The notes: generated from the letters alone by a model not told the origin. A stretch of 64,000 nucleotides of DNA from Monosporascus cannonballus (GCA_004154925.1 QJNS01000220.1:1-64000), one strand, 5' to 3'; positions 45,046 to 56,900 are shown, counted from the first letter of the stretch. Numbers and translations are program-made.

Positions 45046-46196
45046 ATGTTCGGTTTCGGGCAGAAGTTCAACGCAGACAGAGATGTTCCAGATCTGTCTG
45101 GGAGGGTCGTCCTCGTAACCGGCGGAAACAATGGACTAGGCAAAGAGTCCGCCCGGAAATTCGCAAAGCACAACGCCAAGGTCTACATGGGTGCGCGCAG
45201 CGAGCAGAAGGCAAACGAGGCGATCGCGGAGATCAAGAAGACAGTGCCAAATGCCGACATCGTCTTTCTCGAGCTTAACTTGGCATCGTTCGATTCGATT
45301 AAGAAGGCCGTCCAGCAGTTCGTCGGCGAGAACGATCGCCTCGACATCCTCATGAACAACGCCGGCATTATGGCCACGCCACCGGGTCTCACGAAGGACG
45401 GTTACGAGATTCAGTTCGGCACCAACCACGTTGGGCACGCTCTGTTGACCAGGCTGTTAACGCCACTTCTCGAGAAGACGGCCGCGGCGGCAAACAGCGA
45501 CGTCCGGGTCATCAACCTCACGTCTATAGGACACGAGTGGTTCGTGCCGTCCTCCGGCCTACTGCTCGAAGATGCGAAGACGGATATGGACTCGTTGGGT
45601 CCATGGGGCCGGTACGGACACTCCAAGCTCGCGAACATATACTTCACCAAGGGTCTGGCGAAGCACCACCCGCAGATCAAAAGCGTCGCCATCCATCCCG
45701 GTGGCGTGAACACTGGACTTGGAGACGGGGTTACCAGCTTGGGTAGCAAGCTGTTCTTGGTGAGTTCGGCTCGTATAGGCGCCGCAACATAGAGTCCTCT
45801 ATTATCTGAGTTCCCGCGAGCTGACTTTCTCGTAGTGAGTACTAAACCAGGACCGTCACTCGAGCCCCAAGCTCATCATTCTTGACACTCCCCTCGCAGG
45901 TCTCTCTACCATCCCACTGCCTTCTCTGGAAGAGAACATAGGAGGACTTCCTTGACGGCTACAGAAATGCTAACCATGGCAGGTATATATCGAAAATTTT
46001 CCTCGCTGATGTGTCCGAGGGGGCGCGGAACCAGCTATGGGCAAGCACAGCACACCGTGAAGAAGTTGGCAGTGGTCACGTGTACTATCCAGTGGCCAAA
46101 GAGCACCCGGGGAGACCGTTGATGAACGACCACGAAAAGGTGGACCAGCTATGGGAGTGGACTGAAGCGCAGTTCAGGGAACATGGAGTTATATGA
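45046..46196 (+). CDS. Short-chain dehydrogenase/reductase (retinol dehydrogenase-like), 3' structure uncertain
   Basis: NAD(P)-dependent SDR of the large fungal WWOX/retinol-dehydrogenase-like group; substrate unknown. The first exon (45046-45759) encodes TGGNNGLG (cofactor loop), NNAG, Ser in INLTSIG and the active-site pair in YGHSK, then HPGGVNTGL. A gtgagt donor follows at 45760. The expected C-terminus is clearly present later: IFLADVSEGARNQLWA to a stop at 46196 (WEWTEAQFREHGVI), preceded by an acceptor at 45981-45982 with a good gctaac branch. These two pieces do not join in phase by one consensus intron: exon 1 ends on a codon boundary while the last exon needs two preceding bases. 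I found no in-frame mini-exon. Either a small exon escapes me, or a one-base frameshift has damaged the gene. It neighbours a paralogous SDR. Confidence 0.75.
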
Positions 46197-46645
46197 TTAA
46201 ACCAATGGGCTCTGCGGAAGGGCAAAGGATGATCTTGGTAGCGGAGTCATTCCGTGTAGGATTGTATGTGTAGTGCCACTCCACTCACCGAGTCACCGAG
46301 ACTTTAGTCATGAGCATGCGGCTAAAGCGACTACCCCGGCTCCGCATTCGCCCTGCAACAGCTCGTAGTTGCATATGAGAGCCGGATTAACCAATTAGAT
46401 CTAGACCCGCATCGCCAATATTCGACGATACTATCCTAGTCTCACATCTACGTGGTCATGCATGTTCCCCATTGGGTCACCTTCAAAGTATCGTCGTTTC
46501 AGGGGCACTACTATTTTATATCTTTCCGCAGTGCTGTTTAATGCATCCGTCAAGACTATCTTCACTTAACCATAATACTACACTCCATTCTCTCGCACGA
46601 TTCCTGTAATCGAACAATTACTCGGTTAGCTATCGACCCGCTAAG
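46197..46645. other. Spacer between the two SDR genes
   Basis: 449 bases separating two SDR genes on the same strand; probably 3' untranslated region and promoter. No frame of note. Confidence 0.55.
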
Positions 46646-47765
46646 ATGGATATGATAAGAAAAATAGCAACACAATCTTACCCGCCGGCACCGACATTCA
46701 CTGAAAACAACCTGCGGGATCTCGATGGAAAGGTAAGATGCAGCAGCTGCCAGCACTCACATGAAGCTGTAACAGCATTGTCAAGCTCGTCCTAACGTGA
46801 GAGGACCAGGTTTACATAGTGACAGGGGCAAATACCGGTGTCGGTAAAGAACTGGCCCACATCCTGTACTCAAAAAACGCCAAGGTCTATGTGGCCGCAC
46901 GGTCCAAGGAAAAGGCCATCGACGCCATCAACGAGATCAAGGAAAGGGCTCCCCAGTCCAAAGGGCAACTGGTCTTCCTCCAACTGGACCTCGCCGATCT
47001 GAGAACCATCAAGGCATCGGCCGAGGAATTCCTGTCCCAGGAGACCAGATTACACGTCCTCTTCAACAATGCCGGAGTGATGACCCCGCCGCAAGGCTCC
47101 AAGACGGCGCAGGGATATGAGCCGCAGCTCGGGGTGAACTGCGTGGGCTCGTTCATGTTCACGAAGCTGTTGACCCCCGCGCTCGTGGCGACAGCCAAGG
47201 CGGAGCCGCGGGGCACCGTCCGCGTGGTCTGGGTCTCGTCTTCGGCCGCGGAAGTCGCTAGTCCCACGGGGGGTCTGGAGCTGGACAACCTGGATTACCA
47301 CTCGGAGAGATACGCGCTCACCAAGTACGGGGTCAGCAAGGCCGGCAGCTATCTGTATTCGACGGAGTTTGCGAAACGACACCGGGGCGATGGCATCGTC
47401 AGTATGGCCCTGAACCCCGGCAACCTTGATTCCGAACTATTTCGCTCGCAGGGTTATATAGTGGGCAGGTTTCTGAAACTCTTCGTCCTGCACCCCGCTG
47501 TCTACGGCGCATACACGGAACTCTTTGCCGGACTGTCACCGGAGGTGACTCTTGAGAAGTCTGGTGGATGGGGTGAGTCTCCTCCCCTTTTAACCTTTGT
47601 GTAATGTAGCGAAAGGCTGACTATATTGAAGTCGTGCCTTGGGGTCGCTTTGATTCGATCAGGGATGATCTCGTGGTTTCGTCCAAGTCGAAAGCCGAGG
47701 GCGGCACAGGAATTGCAGAGGAGTTCTGGAAATGGAGCGAAGAGCAAATCAAGCCGTACCTTTGA
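46646..47765 (+). CDS. Short-chain dehydrogenase/reductase (retinol dehydrogenase-like)
   Basis: Complete SDR of 327 residues from three exons: 46646-46732, 46810-47572 and 47632-47765, with introns of 77 and 59 nt (gtaaga/ccag and gtgagt/gaag), all in phase. The order is N-terminal lead DLDGK, cofactor loop TGANTGVG, NNAGVMTPP, Ser in VWVSSSA, and the catalytic pair in YGVSK, then LNPGNLDSEL. The C-terminus (VVPWGRFDSIRDDL, ending with EEFWKWSEEQIKPYL) matches this subgroup, in which the last Trp-rich helix is conserved. Substrate cannot be inferred. It is a diverged paralogue of the SDR just upstream (similar start, same EFWKWSE/LWEWTE tail), suggesting an old tandem duplication, and it retains all catalytic residues. 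Confidence 0.9.
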
Positions 47766-50700
47766 CGTTGTAAAGGCTTTTATGTATACCCTAGCCTATC
47801 AAACTGTTGCTTCTTTCTGAGCGTGTGAATAATACCAGTTTAGATTTTCCAGCACTCTCCGTTTCCCGCACACTCTCTGAGTCTGGCGCGGTAACCCATT
47901 CTGATCCTTCACACTAGAGAATGCTTTCCTACCGCCTATGAGACGCCGGTACTTGAGAAGGAGAGCCTGCTGCACATACATGTCTCTATTGGACCCTTGT
48001 TCAGAGAACTGACACAACTTCTGCCGTAGAAAAGGCACCCCTAACAGTTTCAGATCTTCCGGAACAAGGTAGTTCCTTTTCGGAGCCCCATATCAGTAGA
48101 TCACCCATAATAAATGGGATCGCCGTTTCCTAGCTTCCTAGATATCGATCAGTATAGCCTCTCAAGAGCTGCGCAGCTGTTCCCTAGTAAGTGCGACAAT
48201 CTCCGATATATGAACTAAATTGAAAACTAGCATAATCGTAACGCCTGTCCTTGAAAAGGGGCTAAATAAGACGACATGCCCGTGGATGCCCCGAAACATT
48301 GATAGATCACCTCAACGAAATTATTCATATGGTGTGACAGTTAAGCTGATCAGAGGATAAGGTAACATAGAGTGTGGGAAGTGATAATTGTCTTGCTAGA
48401 ATTGAGCTCCAGGGAGCGGTGGCTAGGAAGCTCTCTATATACTGTGGGCGCGCCGGAATAAGGTTCTTCCGGGGTGCTGGGAGCTTGATGACTAACATAG
48501 ATACCCCTATTCCACGACATGTGGTAACTTGTTTCTTATGGATCTTCATACTTACAAGCACCCAGAATAACCTCCACTGCACCTTTTCCCCATCGGATGT
48601 GTTATTGTACGGTGCAAGCTAGGGAAGTCCGAAGAAGGGCTGTATAGGGAGCTACGCTCCAATTATTCGGGTATACGAAAGGCCAGGAAAGGAATCAATG
48701 TTTATTAAGTCCCAAAACCTCTAAAACTTCTCGTTGAGCCACTTTTCTCTGCAGTGGCTAGCCTGCCATTCCTGGGCTGACATGTTGCTTCTTGACAGTT
48801 AAGAACAAATTAGGAACGCCCTTCCAACACTTGTCGAACTCGCCTGTTAATTCCACTACAGACGGGAGGCAAATTGACGTCCACCCAGAGTCGAAAGGGC
48901 CATTTCGAGTAGTTGTATAGTATAGATTACTGCAGTTCAAGCTTCGATATTCCGGGCCGCTACCTAGAAGGTATTTTTTTTGGGGGGGGGGGGGGGGGGG
49001 CTAGGAAACGTCGTCCCAAGGGATTCTGGTCCATGGCCTACATCTAAACATCCTGCCTGGTTTATAGCCAACTGAGACTACTGGGGCCCCGGGCCCCTGA
49101 GCGTATTATATCTAGTTCGTAAACAGGGCTTGTCCACGTTGGTTATTGCACTACATACCAAAATCAGATGTCCAGAACCCAATATGATGACAGGTTTAAT
49201 CAGAAAAAAAAAACAAGAAACTAAAACAGGGAACCGATGAGAGCATCTTGTTGTATACGAGAAATTCTCATTCTGTTCGTCGTAATACTACGTTGGAACG
49301 TAGCTCCCCTCCCGCCTTGGCGCCTCCATTTTATTCGTGCTGCTTTGATGATATCGGACTTCCGAGCGGAGTGAACCGGTTTTGCGACTCTGCCGAAGTG
49401 TTGCTAATATTTGGGCTCTCCAAGCTATATTCCTTGACATAATGCCAGCCATCCGGTTCTCCGAGTACTAATAAGCTTACTAGTATATCTCCACTAGGAT
49501 GTCCAAACGTCATGTGTCGCTGCTTCCTGGACGAGAGGATAGTGTGCTCAAGGTCTTTGATAGGTATTGTAAATGGATTTTAACCTCCCTAATATGGTGC
49601 ATCACATCTCGTGGACAGCACGGCTCTCTGTACCGCTGCTCTTGAAAAAGTCGTGGCTCAGGCTCGGCTCTCGCCAAGGCAGTCCACCAATATCACATCT
49701 TGATAAAATCGAAGAGGTGATAGGGATGTATGCCAAAGGCGGAGAGCGCCCGTAACTTCGCAAGAGCGAAGAAGCAAATCATGGAGCAAACGACTTGAGA
49801 CTTTTCATGCAGCAACTTTTCCGCGCGCTTTGCATGCAACAACTGATTCAGCTTATTGGGTGATCGAAACAGCCACATGTGCTTTACGCAATACGAATTT
49901 GGGAACTGTCGAATAATAACGTCACATGTAAGACGAGCTGTGCCGCTTGAGGAAATACCTGCAAGAGTCGATTTTGAGGCTTAGGGTAATCGATAATGCG
50001 GACGTGGTGTGGCGCATCGTATTCATAAATTGCTAAAGTAAGCCATGCTGACGGCGGTGGATATGGCGTTTGCTCTCACGAGGGGCGGATGCTATGTCAT
50101 TGGTGGCTCCGCGGCCTAATGCAATGCCCAGCCGGGCGGTACCAAAATTAACAACGCATGAGAACATGGCGGAATTATACGACCCAGTTTGAAATTGAAT
50201 ATCCAACGGGATAGCTCTGTCAAAAAAGAAATAATTACATCATCAAACACCTGGCTTGAGGTTCTTTTCCATTTGTTATTTTTGGGGGGGGATTTCCATC
50301 ATAATTATACGTGGCGTGACTCATCCTAAGAATGTGTCGGTCCTATGACAAAAGGCGCAATCTATTTTAGGCACCGCCTGCACCCCACCCCCTAACCCTA
50401 GCTGGCTTGGGGTGGAGGCCCAGACTCGCATAAGCGAGGTTATGATGGAGTTTCGGTTTTTTTGTTATGCGCGGAATTCGGCAGGTTTATGCGGGGGACC
50501 TGTCAATATCCCAATATTCCAAGCTCAGCACTAGAGACGTGCTGACTTGCCCTTCCTCGCCGCCCTTATCACACCCATTACATTCACCAGACGGTAAACG
50601 AACGCACTTCTGTATTGACCCACGGCATACATGCGTGGCCCAACTGGATCCAAACAAATCAAATATTCTGACTGTGAATTCCGGCTAATTTTAGGTAGGC

Positions 50701-51411
50701 GCAAGCAAGGGGGAACAGGCCACCAAATTCAGCCCTAGCAGCGAGGCTTTGGTCTAGCACCGTTACGGTGGCACCGTATTGAATACTTGAAGGAAGAAGT
50801 CTTGACAGACCCAATATATGTACGATAGAATATCATCAGACGGGAGTGCCTGCATCGTAGGCAATAGTCGACTGAGGTTGGCATCATCCAGCTACTAGTA
50901 TTCTCGGAAAGCTCGTAATCGTGGAGACTCCCAAGCCTTGTTACCAATTGGATCGAAATACGCACTTGATGTTCCATACCGTGGGCTCTTTTGTAGAATC
51001 CGTATGGCAGCTACACGACCCCGGTCAGACTAAGCAATTCCTGCTTCAGCCTCCAGCCTAATTTTGGATAAGCGTCTCCATTTTGGGTCAGGTAATTTCA
51101 GGGCTTACACGAGCTTAGACGACACTACTCAAGGGGGCTGATTCTGGCTCACAAATTCCTTCCTGCCCAAACAAGGAAATGCAGCTCTACAGCAAGGTCG
51201 GCAGGGGAGGTCATTCGGATCGAAATGATCGATGTCAGCAGGCACCACATCCAATCGAGAAAAACTCGAACGAGCGATTCAGTCAGGGCGCATCCATGTG
51301 GGGACCCTAGATTGCTCAACTGTTATATATATGTCCTGAGCCCAAGAGGGGTTGAGGCCGGTTGATCTTCTTTTAACCACCCAGCACGCCAAGAGTACCA
51401 GATCTGTCAAG
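47766..51411. other. 3.6-kb gene-poor stretch
   Basis: No gene recognised. Notable bits are a T8G19 homopolymer junction at 48974-49000, A-rich runs near 49205, and a G8 near 50283. Two telomere-like units (CCCTAACCCTA) near 50391 are isolated and probably chance. Confidence 0.5.
48974..49000. repeat. T8G19 homopolymer tract
   Basis: Eight T residues followed directly by nineteen G residues. Such long poly-G is rare and length-unstable; it can form a G-quadruplex and is also prone to sequencing error. Confidence 0.85.
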
Positions 51412-52731
51412 ATGAAGTTCTCGGCCGTAGTGCAGATCCTCTCCGGCGCCGTCGCGGTGTCCGCCGCCGCAGTGAAACCTGGAGAACTTGTCCCTTACAC
51501 TGCCGAGTTCGAAACCATTACGCTGGAGCAGGCAGAGGCCGCCGCTGCCGATGATCCGGGCTTCAAGCTCATGAAGGCCATGGAGGCCCATGATGAGTCC
51601 GAAGCGAATCGGACTCTCAACGGCCTTGTCGACCGTGCTGAAGTTGAAGACCGTGCCGCGGGTTGCGAGAACCCTTACGTCCGCGTGGAATGGCGAAATA
51701 TGAGACCTGCGGACAGGAGGTCTTTTGTCTTGGCGATTAGGTGTCTGTAAGCAATTCCCAAGAACCACGCATTCCCACTTATGGAGCTAGTTGAGAGCCA
51801 CATGCTCGATCAAGCAGCCTGCTCTCGAAGGCCTGAGTCACGGCGTCCCCGCTGTTTCCCTTCTCCCAAAAGAGGCTGCTGACGTGAGATTCCAAAGAAT
51901 GGACCGGCCCCCTACCGGTATCGCGCCGCCAGCGCGAAACCGATACGAAGAGCTCGTGTGGGTGCACCAGCAGCAGACTGCCAACGTCCACATGGCTGGG
52001 TCTTTCCTGCCTTGGCACCGTTACTATGTCCATACGTTCAGCAGACTCCTGCGCAACGAGTGTGGATATACTGCACCTTTCCCATGGTGGGACGAGACAC
52101 GGGATGCCGGCAACTTTGCCGGTTCGGGATTGTTCACCAGTGAATACTTCGGTTCCCTGCCACAGGCCGTCAACGGCCAGGGAACTTGTATTAACAACGG
52201 CGTCAGTAGACCCCCTTGCGGTTCTGTAAACCGCACTGACTCATCGCTGACAACCGTGTATAGGCTTTTGCCGGCAAGTTGCTGCACATCGGGCCCGGAA
52301 ACTCCAACGTGGAGCGCTGCCTTTCCCGTGGTGAGAGGAGGGACTTGACCGCGCAGGTCAACTCCAACTTCGTGAATACTTGTAACTCGCGAACGGCCTA
52401 CGCGGGTATGAGAGAATGCAACGAGTTCGGCCCTCACGCCTACGGCCACAACGGTATCGGTCCCGTGATGTCCGAGGTGGCAGGCTCGCCCGGCGACCCC
52501 ATCTTCTTCATGCACCACGCCTTCGTCGACAGGATGTGGAAGGCCTGGCAGAACCAGGCGCACTGGCGCTGGACTACCATTTCCGGATGCGCTGCCCCCG
52601 GAAACGGCCGGCCCTGCCCGCCGTTGACGCTTGACACTGTCCTTACCAGCTACGGAGTCAAGCCCGACGTTAGGGTCCGAGACATCCTCGATACCGAGGG
52701 CCCCTTCTTGTGCTATAAGTACGACTACTAA
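51412..52731 (+). CDS. Secreted tyrosinase (type-3 copper)
   Basis: Binuclear copper oxidase that hydroxylates and oxidises phenols. Proposed exons are 51412-51746, 51796-52201 and 52264-52731 (introns 49 and 62 nt), giving about 402 residues. The start encodes a signal peptide (MKFSAVVQILSGAVAVSAAA). CuA ligands are the His of WVHQQQ, the His of NVHMAGSF and the His of PWHRYY. CuB ligands lie in HAYGHNG and FFMHHAFVDRMW. The tail ends CYKYDY, the Y-x-Y motif that closes the catalytic core, followed by the stop, so there is no C-terminal lid domain. The second intron has a weak gtcagt donor but restores AFAGKLLHIGPGNSN. The first acceptor (after ttgag at 51795) was chosen on phase; nearby alternatives fail. 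Short secreted tyrosinases are common in Sordariomycetes; a pigment or defence role is inferred. Confidence 0.88.
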
Positions 52732-54101
52732 GCCAACCCATACTGAGCAATATGGCCCGGAACATATATATCGAGAAGCTGGACAAAGGAATGGATACCC
52801 CCTGGCATGGCCATGAATGGCTGCCTGCAGCTCTAGAGTATGAAAATAGCCTGCTCACTCTATCTCTCAGGGCTCTTCGTCCATAGTTTCCTAATTATAA
52901 TTGTAATAAACTTCAAAAACACTTTCTTGAGTGAAGACTTCACCGCGTGAGCTTGTGATTGTCTGAGCGCCGTATTCATCGACTTTGAGGGGCTCAGCGC
53001 CCGTGTAAAAGATACCAATTCCTATCTGCTACGATAGCCTCAAAGCAGGAGTAGCGTAATGGCTGACGTAGATCATTGCGCTTGCTATTTAGTGTTACCA
53101 ACTATTGGCCCCTAAATGTCCACGGTGATCACACCAAGAGACATTATTTATTAACTAGCCAACACTATCTGCGTACTACGTATAGAGATCCATTGGAAAA
53201 CCTGGAGAAAGTTTAGCCCAAGCCAGTAAACAAATAAAAACGTGGCATGCAAGTAACAGCTGGCCCATTAGAGATGAGCACGTCTAACCTAGAAATGCCG
53301 GAATCATGGCCATTGGACGATAACTAATATTGCTAAAAATATCATTTGCAACCCAATATTTGAGCTTCAACCTTTATCCCGTAGCATACTTAGCATCATG
53401 CGGGTACTATTACATTTTTCAATCACTACTACCTCCACGCGGGGGGAGGCTGCGAGTGAGGACCGGATGAGAGGGGCACCGCCAGGGAGCGGTGCTATAC
53501 TTGTCTTCATACCTATTGGCTATACCCAAGCGAGCAGCCGTATGCAGTGTACATGAAGACACATCTGGTAATCGTTGACGAAAGTTGCGGGAAAGGTGTG
53601 TCGAGGGCGCTATGGTAACTTACAGCACCCCCTGCTTGACTGTTTTGGGGACAGGTTCAGAGCGATCCGGATCGAGTGGTATGCCATAAGAATATCTCCC
53701 TTCCGCTTGAATGAATCATTTTTGTATGGTATGCTGGGTTGAAGCCTAGACCTGCCAGCGTTGGCCTGAACCACCGTTCTGCTTCGATAGAATTAGCCCA
53801 CTACGTGAAGCATTGCCGGCCGACGTAACATGCGGACAATTCAGAACAGCGCGCTCATTGGCTAGGGCCCAAATACCGCCTGCGAGGTCATTTAGGCTCA
53901 TCACAGGACGGCAGACAACCCGATATCAGATCGACGAAGGTTGGGTGGGCAAAGCTGTGCGGTGGGGAGTGACTTGATCCGTCACGTATGCCTCGACGCC
54001 CATTAAACATGATATTTAATATCTGGGAAGGAGTTCAGATTCGTCTCTTCCAATGGCATCGATTTTTTGCTTTACTCACCCGGCATCACCGAGTTTCAAT
54101 C
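52732..54101. other. Spacer downstream of tyrosinase
   Basis: No gene recognised. It holds AT-rich 3' flank to about 53450 and then promoter-like sequence for the secreted protein at 54102. Confidence 0.55.
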
Positions 54102-54837
54102 ATGTTTCAGGCCGGCGGAATGTTAAGGACAGCAACCCTCTCCGTGTTCCTGGCATGGACGGCTTCCGCTGTTCCCAACGTGACTGTGCAGCCTCTCGTT
54201 GATAGCTGTGCATCGTATCCCAATTATGACGAGTCGACAGGCCGAGCAGGTCCGTGGTCGGCGATTGCTGATTCAATCGAGACGGATGTCGACGGCTTTG
54301 GCTTCGTACCAGTGTACGCTAGCCCTGTTGGTAACGGGGCTCGTTGGGGTTTCGTAAGTCAAAGCAGCCGCCGTAGATAGCCGGGACAGCGTGTGGCTCT
54401 GCTATATCGCCCCATTCTGGGCTTACGCTTCACAGCTCACAATACCGACCACGCGTCCGGCGGAGGAAGTCAGCATGCGCTGCGCCGACGGTGTGCTCCA
54501 GGCACAGCTGGACATGCGCTCCCTCGGCATCAGGTGGCAGGAACTGGTCGCGGCCGGGACCTCCAACGAGGCCGCTTTCGGCTTCGGCTTCTCGGACCTC
54601 CCGGACCCGAACCATCACCTCCAACCGTACGCGCACATGGACGCCGACGGCGTGCGGCAGCCCGGGGTCTTCCTCGGGTCGGAGAACGTCACCACCTGGG
54701 GCTTCAACTACCAGAACAACAAGGAGGGCGGCGAGTACTACTTCCTGAGGCTGCTGACGCCGGGCAGCGAGAACCCGGCGACGGGAAGGCCCCTGAATGA
54801 CGGGGAGTTTACCGGCTTCATTAAGATTCGCGATTGA
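54102..54837 (+). CDS. Secreted protein of unknown function
   Basis: Two exons, 54102-54353 and 54436-54837, with an 82-nt intron (gtaagt donor, tcacag acceptor), giving about 217 residues. The N-terminus is a signal peptide (LRTATLSVFLAWTASAVPNV); a second Met at 54120 starts it more tightly and may be the true start. The mature part has only two cysteines (DSCASYPNY and MRCADG), aromatic-rich segments (TWGFNYQNNKEGGEYYFLRL) and a compact, probably beta-rich character. I recognise no catalytic motif or named family. The two frames are continuous only with the intron removed, and the codon use is GC-rich in exon 2, so it is a real gene. It follows the tyrosinase on the same strand, with no evidence of shared function. 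Confidence 0.8.
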
Positions 54838-55562
54838 GGACTGCCCATCTTGGATCGTGGGGGGTGGCATGCTAGCTTATGATTTGAACGATAACCCCCT
54901 TTTCCCAAAAGGAAATCTACTTATCCATGTGTTATGTGGAGAATTTCCTATATCTTTACGCACCTTGCGAATTTGTGGTGATTATGGTGTTTAATGTGGT
55001 CGAGTTCACCTACTGAATCATCACTGACTATACACTTCTGTCATTGAGTGCCATATAGCCGCTTGGTTGAGTTTCGAACGGTAGTCCGAGGAAAGACTGA
55101 CTATATCAACCCCAGAGGCTGAAGACAGATAATGATTCCCGTAAACTGAGCAATGAAGTCCACGGCCCTTGATTACTATTAGAATAGCGGTAGAAACAAA
55201 TGGCAGGATTTTGCATATAAATGATGCCTACTTGGTATAGAAGCCCCCAAGACTAGAGGTTTTGGGATCCAAAAATGGCATCCTCCATACTACGCGCGGC
55301 CCACAAAATGAGCTTCCTTACGTAACCCTTACCCCCATAAAAATTGGACGGTACCGTTAAATAAGGTCATTTTCATAGCCGCTATTTTATGAAATATTAA
55401 ATCTAAGGAGAATTAAAGTTATATAATAAAATACAAGTCGTTTGGTACTAATATTCTTATATAAAATTTTCTGAATTTATAATAAATATAATTTATAGAT
55501 AAAGTACCGATTATTAACAAATAGAAACGGCTATAACGTTAGGATAAAAACGGTTGCATACT
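54838..55562. other. Transition into the RIP-mutated island
   Basis: Up to about 55330 composition is ordinary. From about 55340 the sequence becomes strongly AT-rich with many TpA steps and no open frames, before the first LTR fragment begins at 55563. The AT-rich portion is probably older RIP-degraded repeat that I cannot identify. Confidence 0.6.
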
Positions 55563-55689
55563 TGTAACGGCTAGGCGGTTTAATCAACTATTAAACCTTA
55601 GTCGTACGGGTTTATATTAACAGGAGTATCATAAGAATCTAAGCAATAAATATAGTAATTGTATTACGTTTCGTAATACCAAGGGTACC
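55563..55689 (-). repeat. LTR fragment of an older gypsy element (interrupted)
   Basis: 127 bases beginning TGTAACGGCTAGG and ending ...AAGGGTACC align to the start of both LTRs of the younger element. Sequence continuing this LTR (TTAGGTAACG...) resumes at 62485, on the far side of the younger element, with GTACC duplicated. So this is one half of an LTR split by insertion. The other half runs to about 62735. Confidence 0.85.
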
Positions 55690-56177
55690 TATGACGGCTA
55701 GGCGGTTTAACCAACTATTAAACCTAAGTCGTACGGGTTTATGTTGGCAGGAGTATCGTAGGAATCTAAGAAATAAATATAAGAACGTATTACGTCTCGT
55801 AATACCAAGGGTACCTTAGGTAACGAATTGTTATTACAAACTGAAGCTATCTAAATTATGGAATTAATAAGCGTATATATCCTTCTCCTTTAGCTGGATC
55901 ACCACCAGTAAATTAATAATCCGGCTTACTGGCTTACCACCAATAAGTTAATGATCCATTACGTAACCTAATTTACATGTTTTTCTTGGCCTTTTCCGTT
56001 ACGACCATTCCTGGAGGCCGTAACTGTTACGGCCTGGTCACCCGTAAGAGCTCCAGAGTATATATGCAGCTGTAAGCACCAGGATGATTGCCACAATTGC
56101 GATCATTCCACCGATCTTTTGCCCTGGTGGCGTGATGGTATGGTGCAGCCATAACAGTAACTTATCAGGTCGTAACA
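55690..56177 (-). repeat. 3' LTR of the younger gypsy element (with insertion)
   Basis: 488 bp; equals 351 bp once the 132-bp insertion at 56025-56156 and its 5-bp duplication are removed. It starts TATGACGG on the plus strand (TG end altered) and ends TCGTAACA. It is more strongly AT-shifted than its partner. Confidence 0.88.
56025..56156. mobile_element. 132-bp TG...CA insertion with target-site duplication
   Basis: Begins TGTTACGGCC and ends GGCTGCA-like GCCATAACA, so its termini are inverted repeats of about nine bases (TGTTAcGGC versus TGTTAtGGC). It is flanked on both sides by GTAAC (56020-56024 and 56157-56161). Composition is ordinary and not RIP-shifted, in contrast to the host LTR, so it arrived later. 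The 5-bp duplication and TG/CA ends suit a very short solo LTR; the inverted ends also allow a MITE. A TATATATGCAG box lies inside. No coding capacity. Confidence 0.85.
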
Positions 56178-56804
56178 CAATCTCCCCTTTTCCAAAATCT
56201 TGTCCTTAAGATTTCTTTTCTTCTGGTAAGTTTTTTCCACATACCTTCAACATATCTTCCGGTATATCCAAACGTCGTTCTTGCAAATCCAAATAACGAT
56301 TTGCCTTAGCTAATTTAATTAAATTCGAAAGTTTTAACGCGATACCTTATTTTTTTTATTTTGCTCGGCAGCTTAATTACCAAATGATAAATAGAGTTTT
56401 TCGTTGTAAGGAATATGTCTGTCAAGGTCGTTCGTATAACGGAACAGGAATCCCTGTTTCCATAATTAATCGCTATATCGCAAAATCGAAAAAATTAAAA
56501 GAAAAAAAGTTAACGGCCGAAAAATCTTTATCCGAAATTTTTGCGCATTTTTTTTTGCATACGTTATTAACGTTAGCATTATTAATCTTAGGGTGCAAAA
56601 CTTATTAATCGTGCCCTTTAATCCTTAAATAATTTTAACAACTTTATATAATTAAAATCGGAATTCGTAATTAAGGTTTAAGCCTTAAAAAAGGTGGACG
56701 TTATTAATTAGAATGCGATGGACTAAAGGCTCCCTTCCGTGGATCTCGTAAATTAAGATATTATTTTTTCGGGTAATTCCGCCGTTACTAGTAAAAATTT
56801 TTTA

Positions 56805-56900
56805 ATAGGTGCTGGGCGCCAATAAGATTTTTGGCGGGTTCCCAGGTATTTTCGGAATTTGGGTATTTTTTCCATTTAATCAGGTACTGGGTAAGTCCGT
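56805..56900 (-). pseudogene. Chromodomain remnant of the retrotransposon integrase
   Basis: The minus-strand translation gives GLTQYLIKWKKYPNSENTW followed by EPAKNLI, a chromodomain with its aromatic cage region still readable. This places the element among chromoviruses, whose chromodomain guides integration to heterochromatin. Confidence 0.85.

Noticed and set aside
50385..50402. Telomere-like CCCTAACCCTA
   Set aside because: Only about two units, inside ordinary sequence and not at an end; chance is sufficient.
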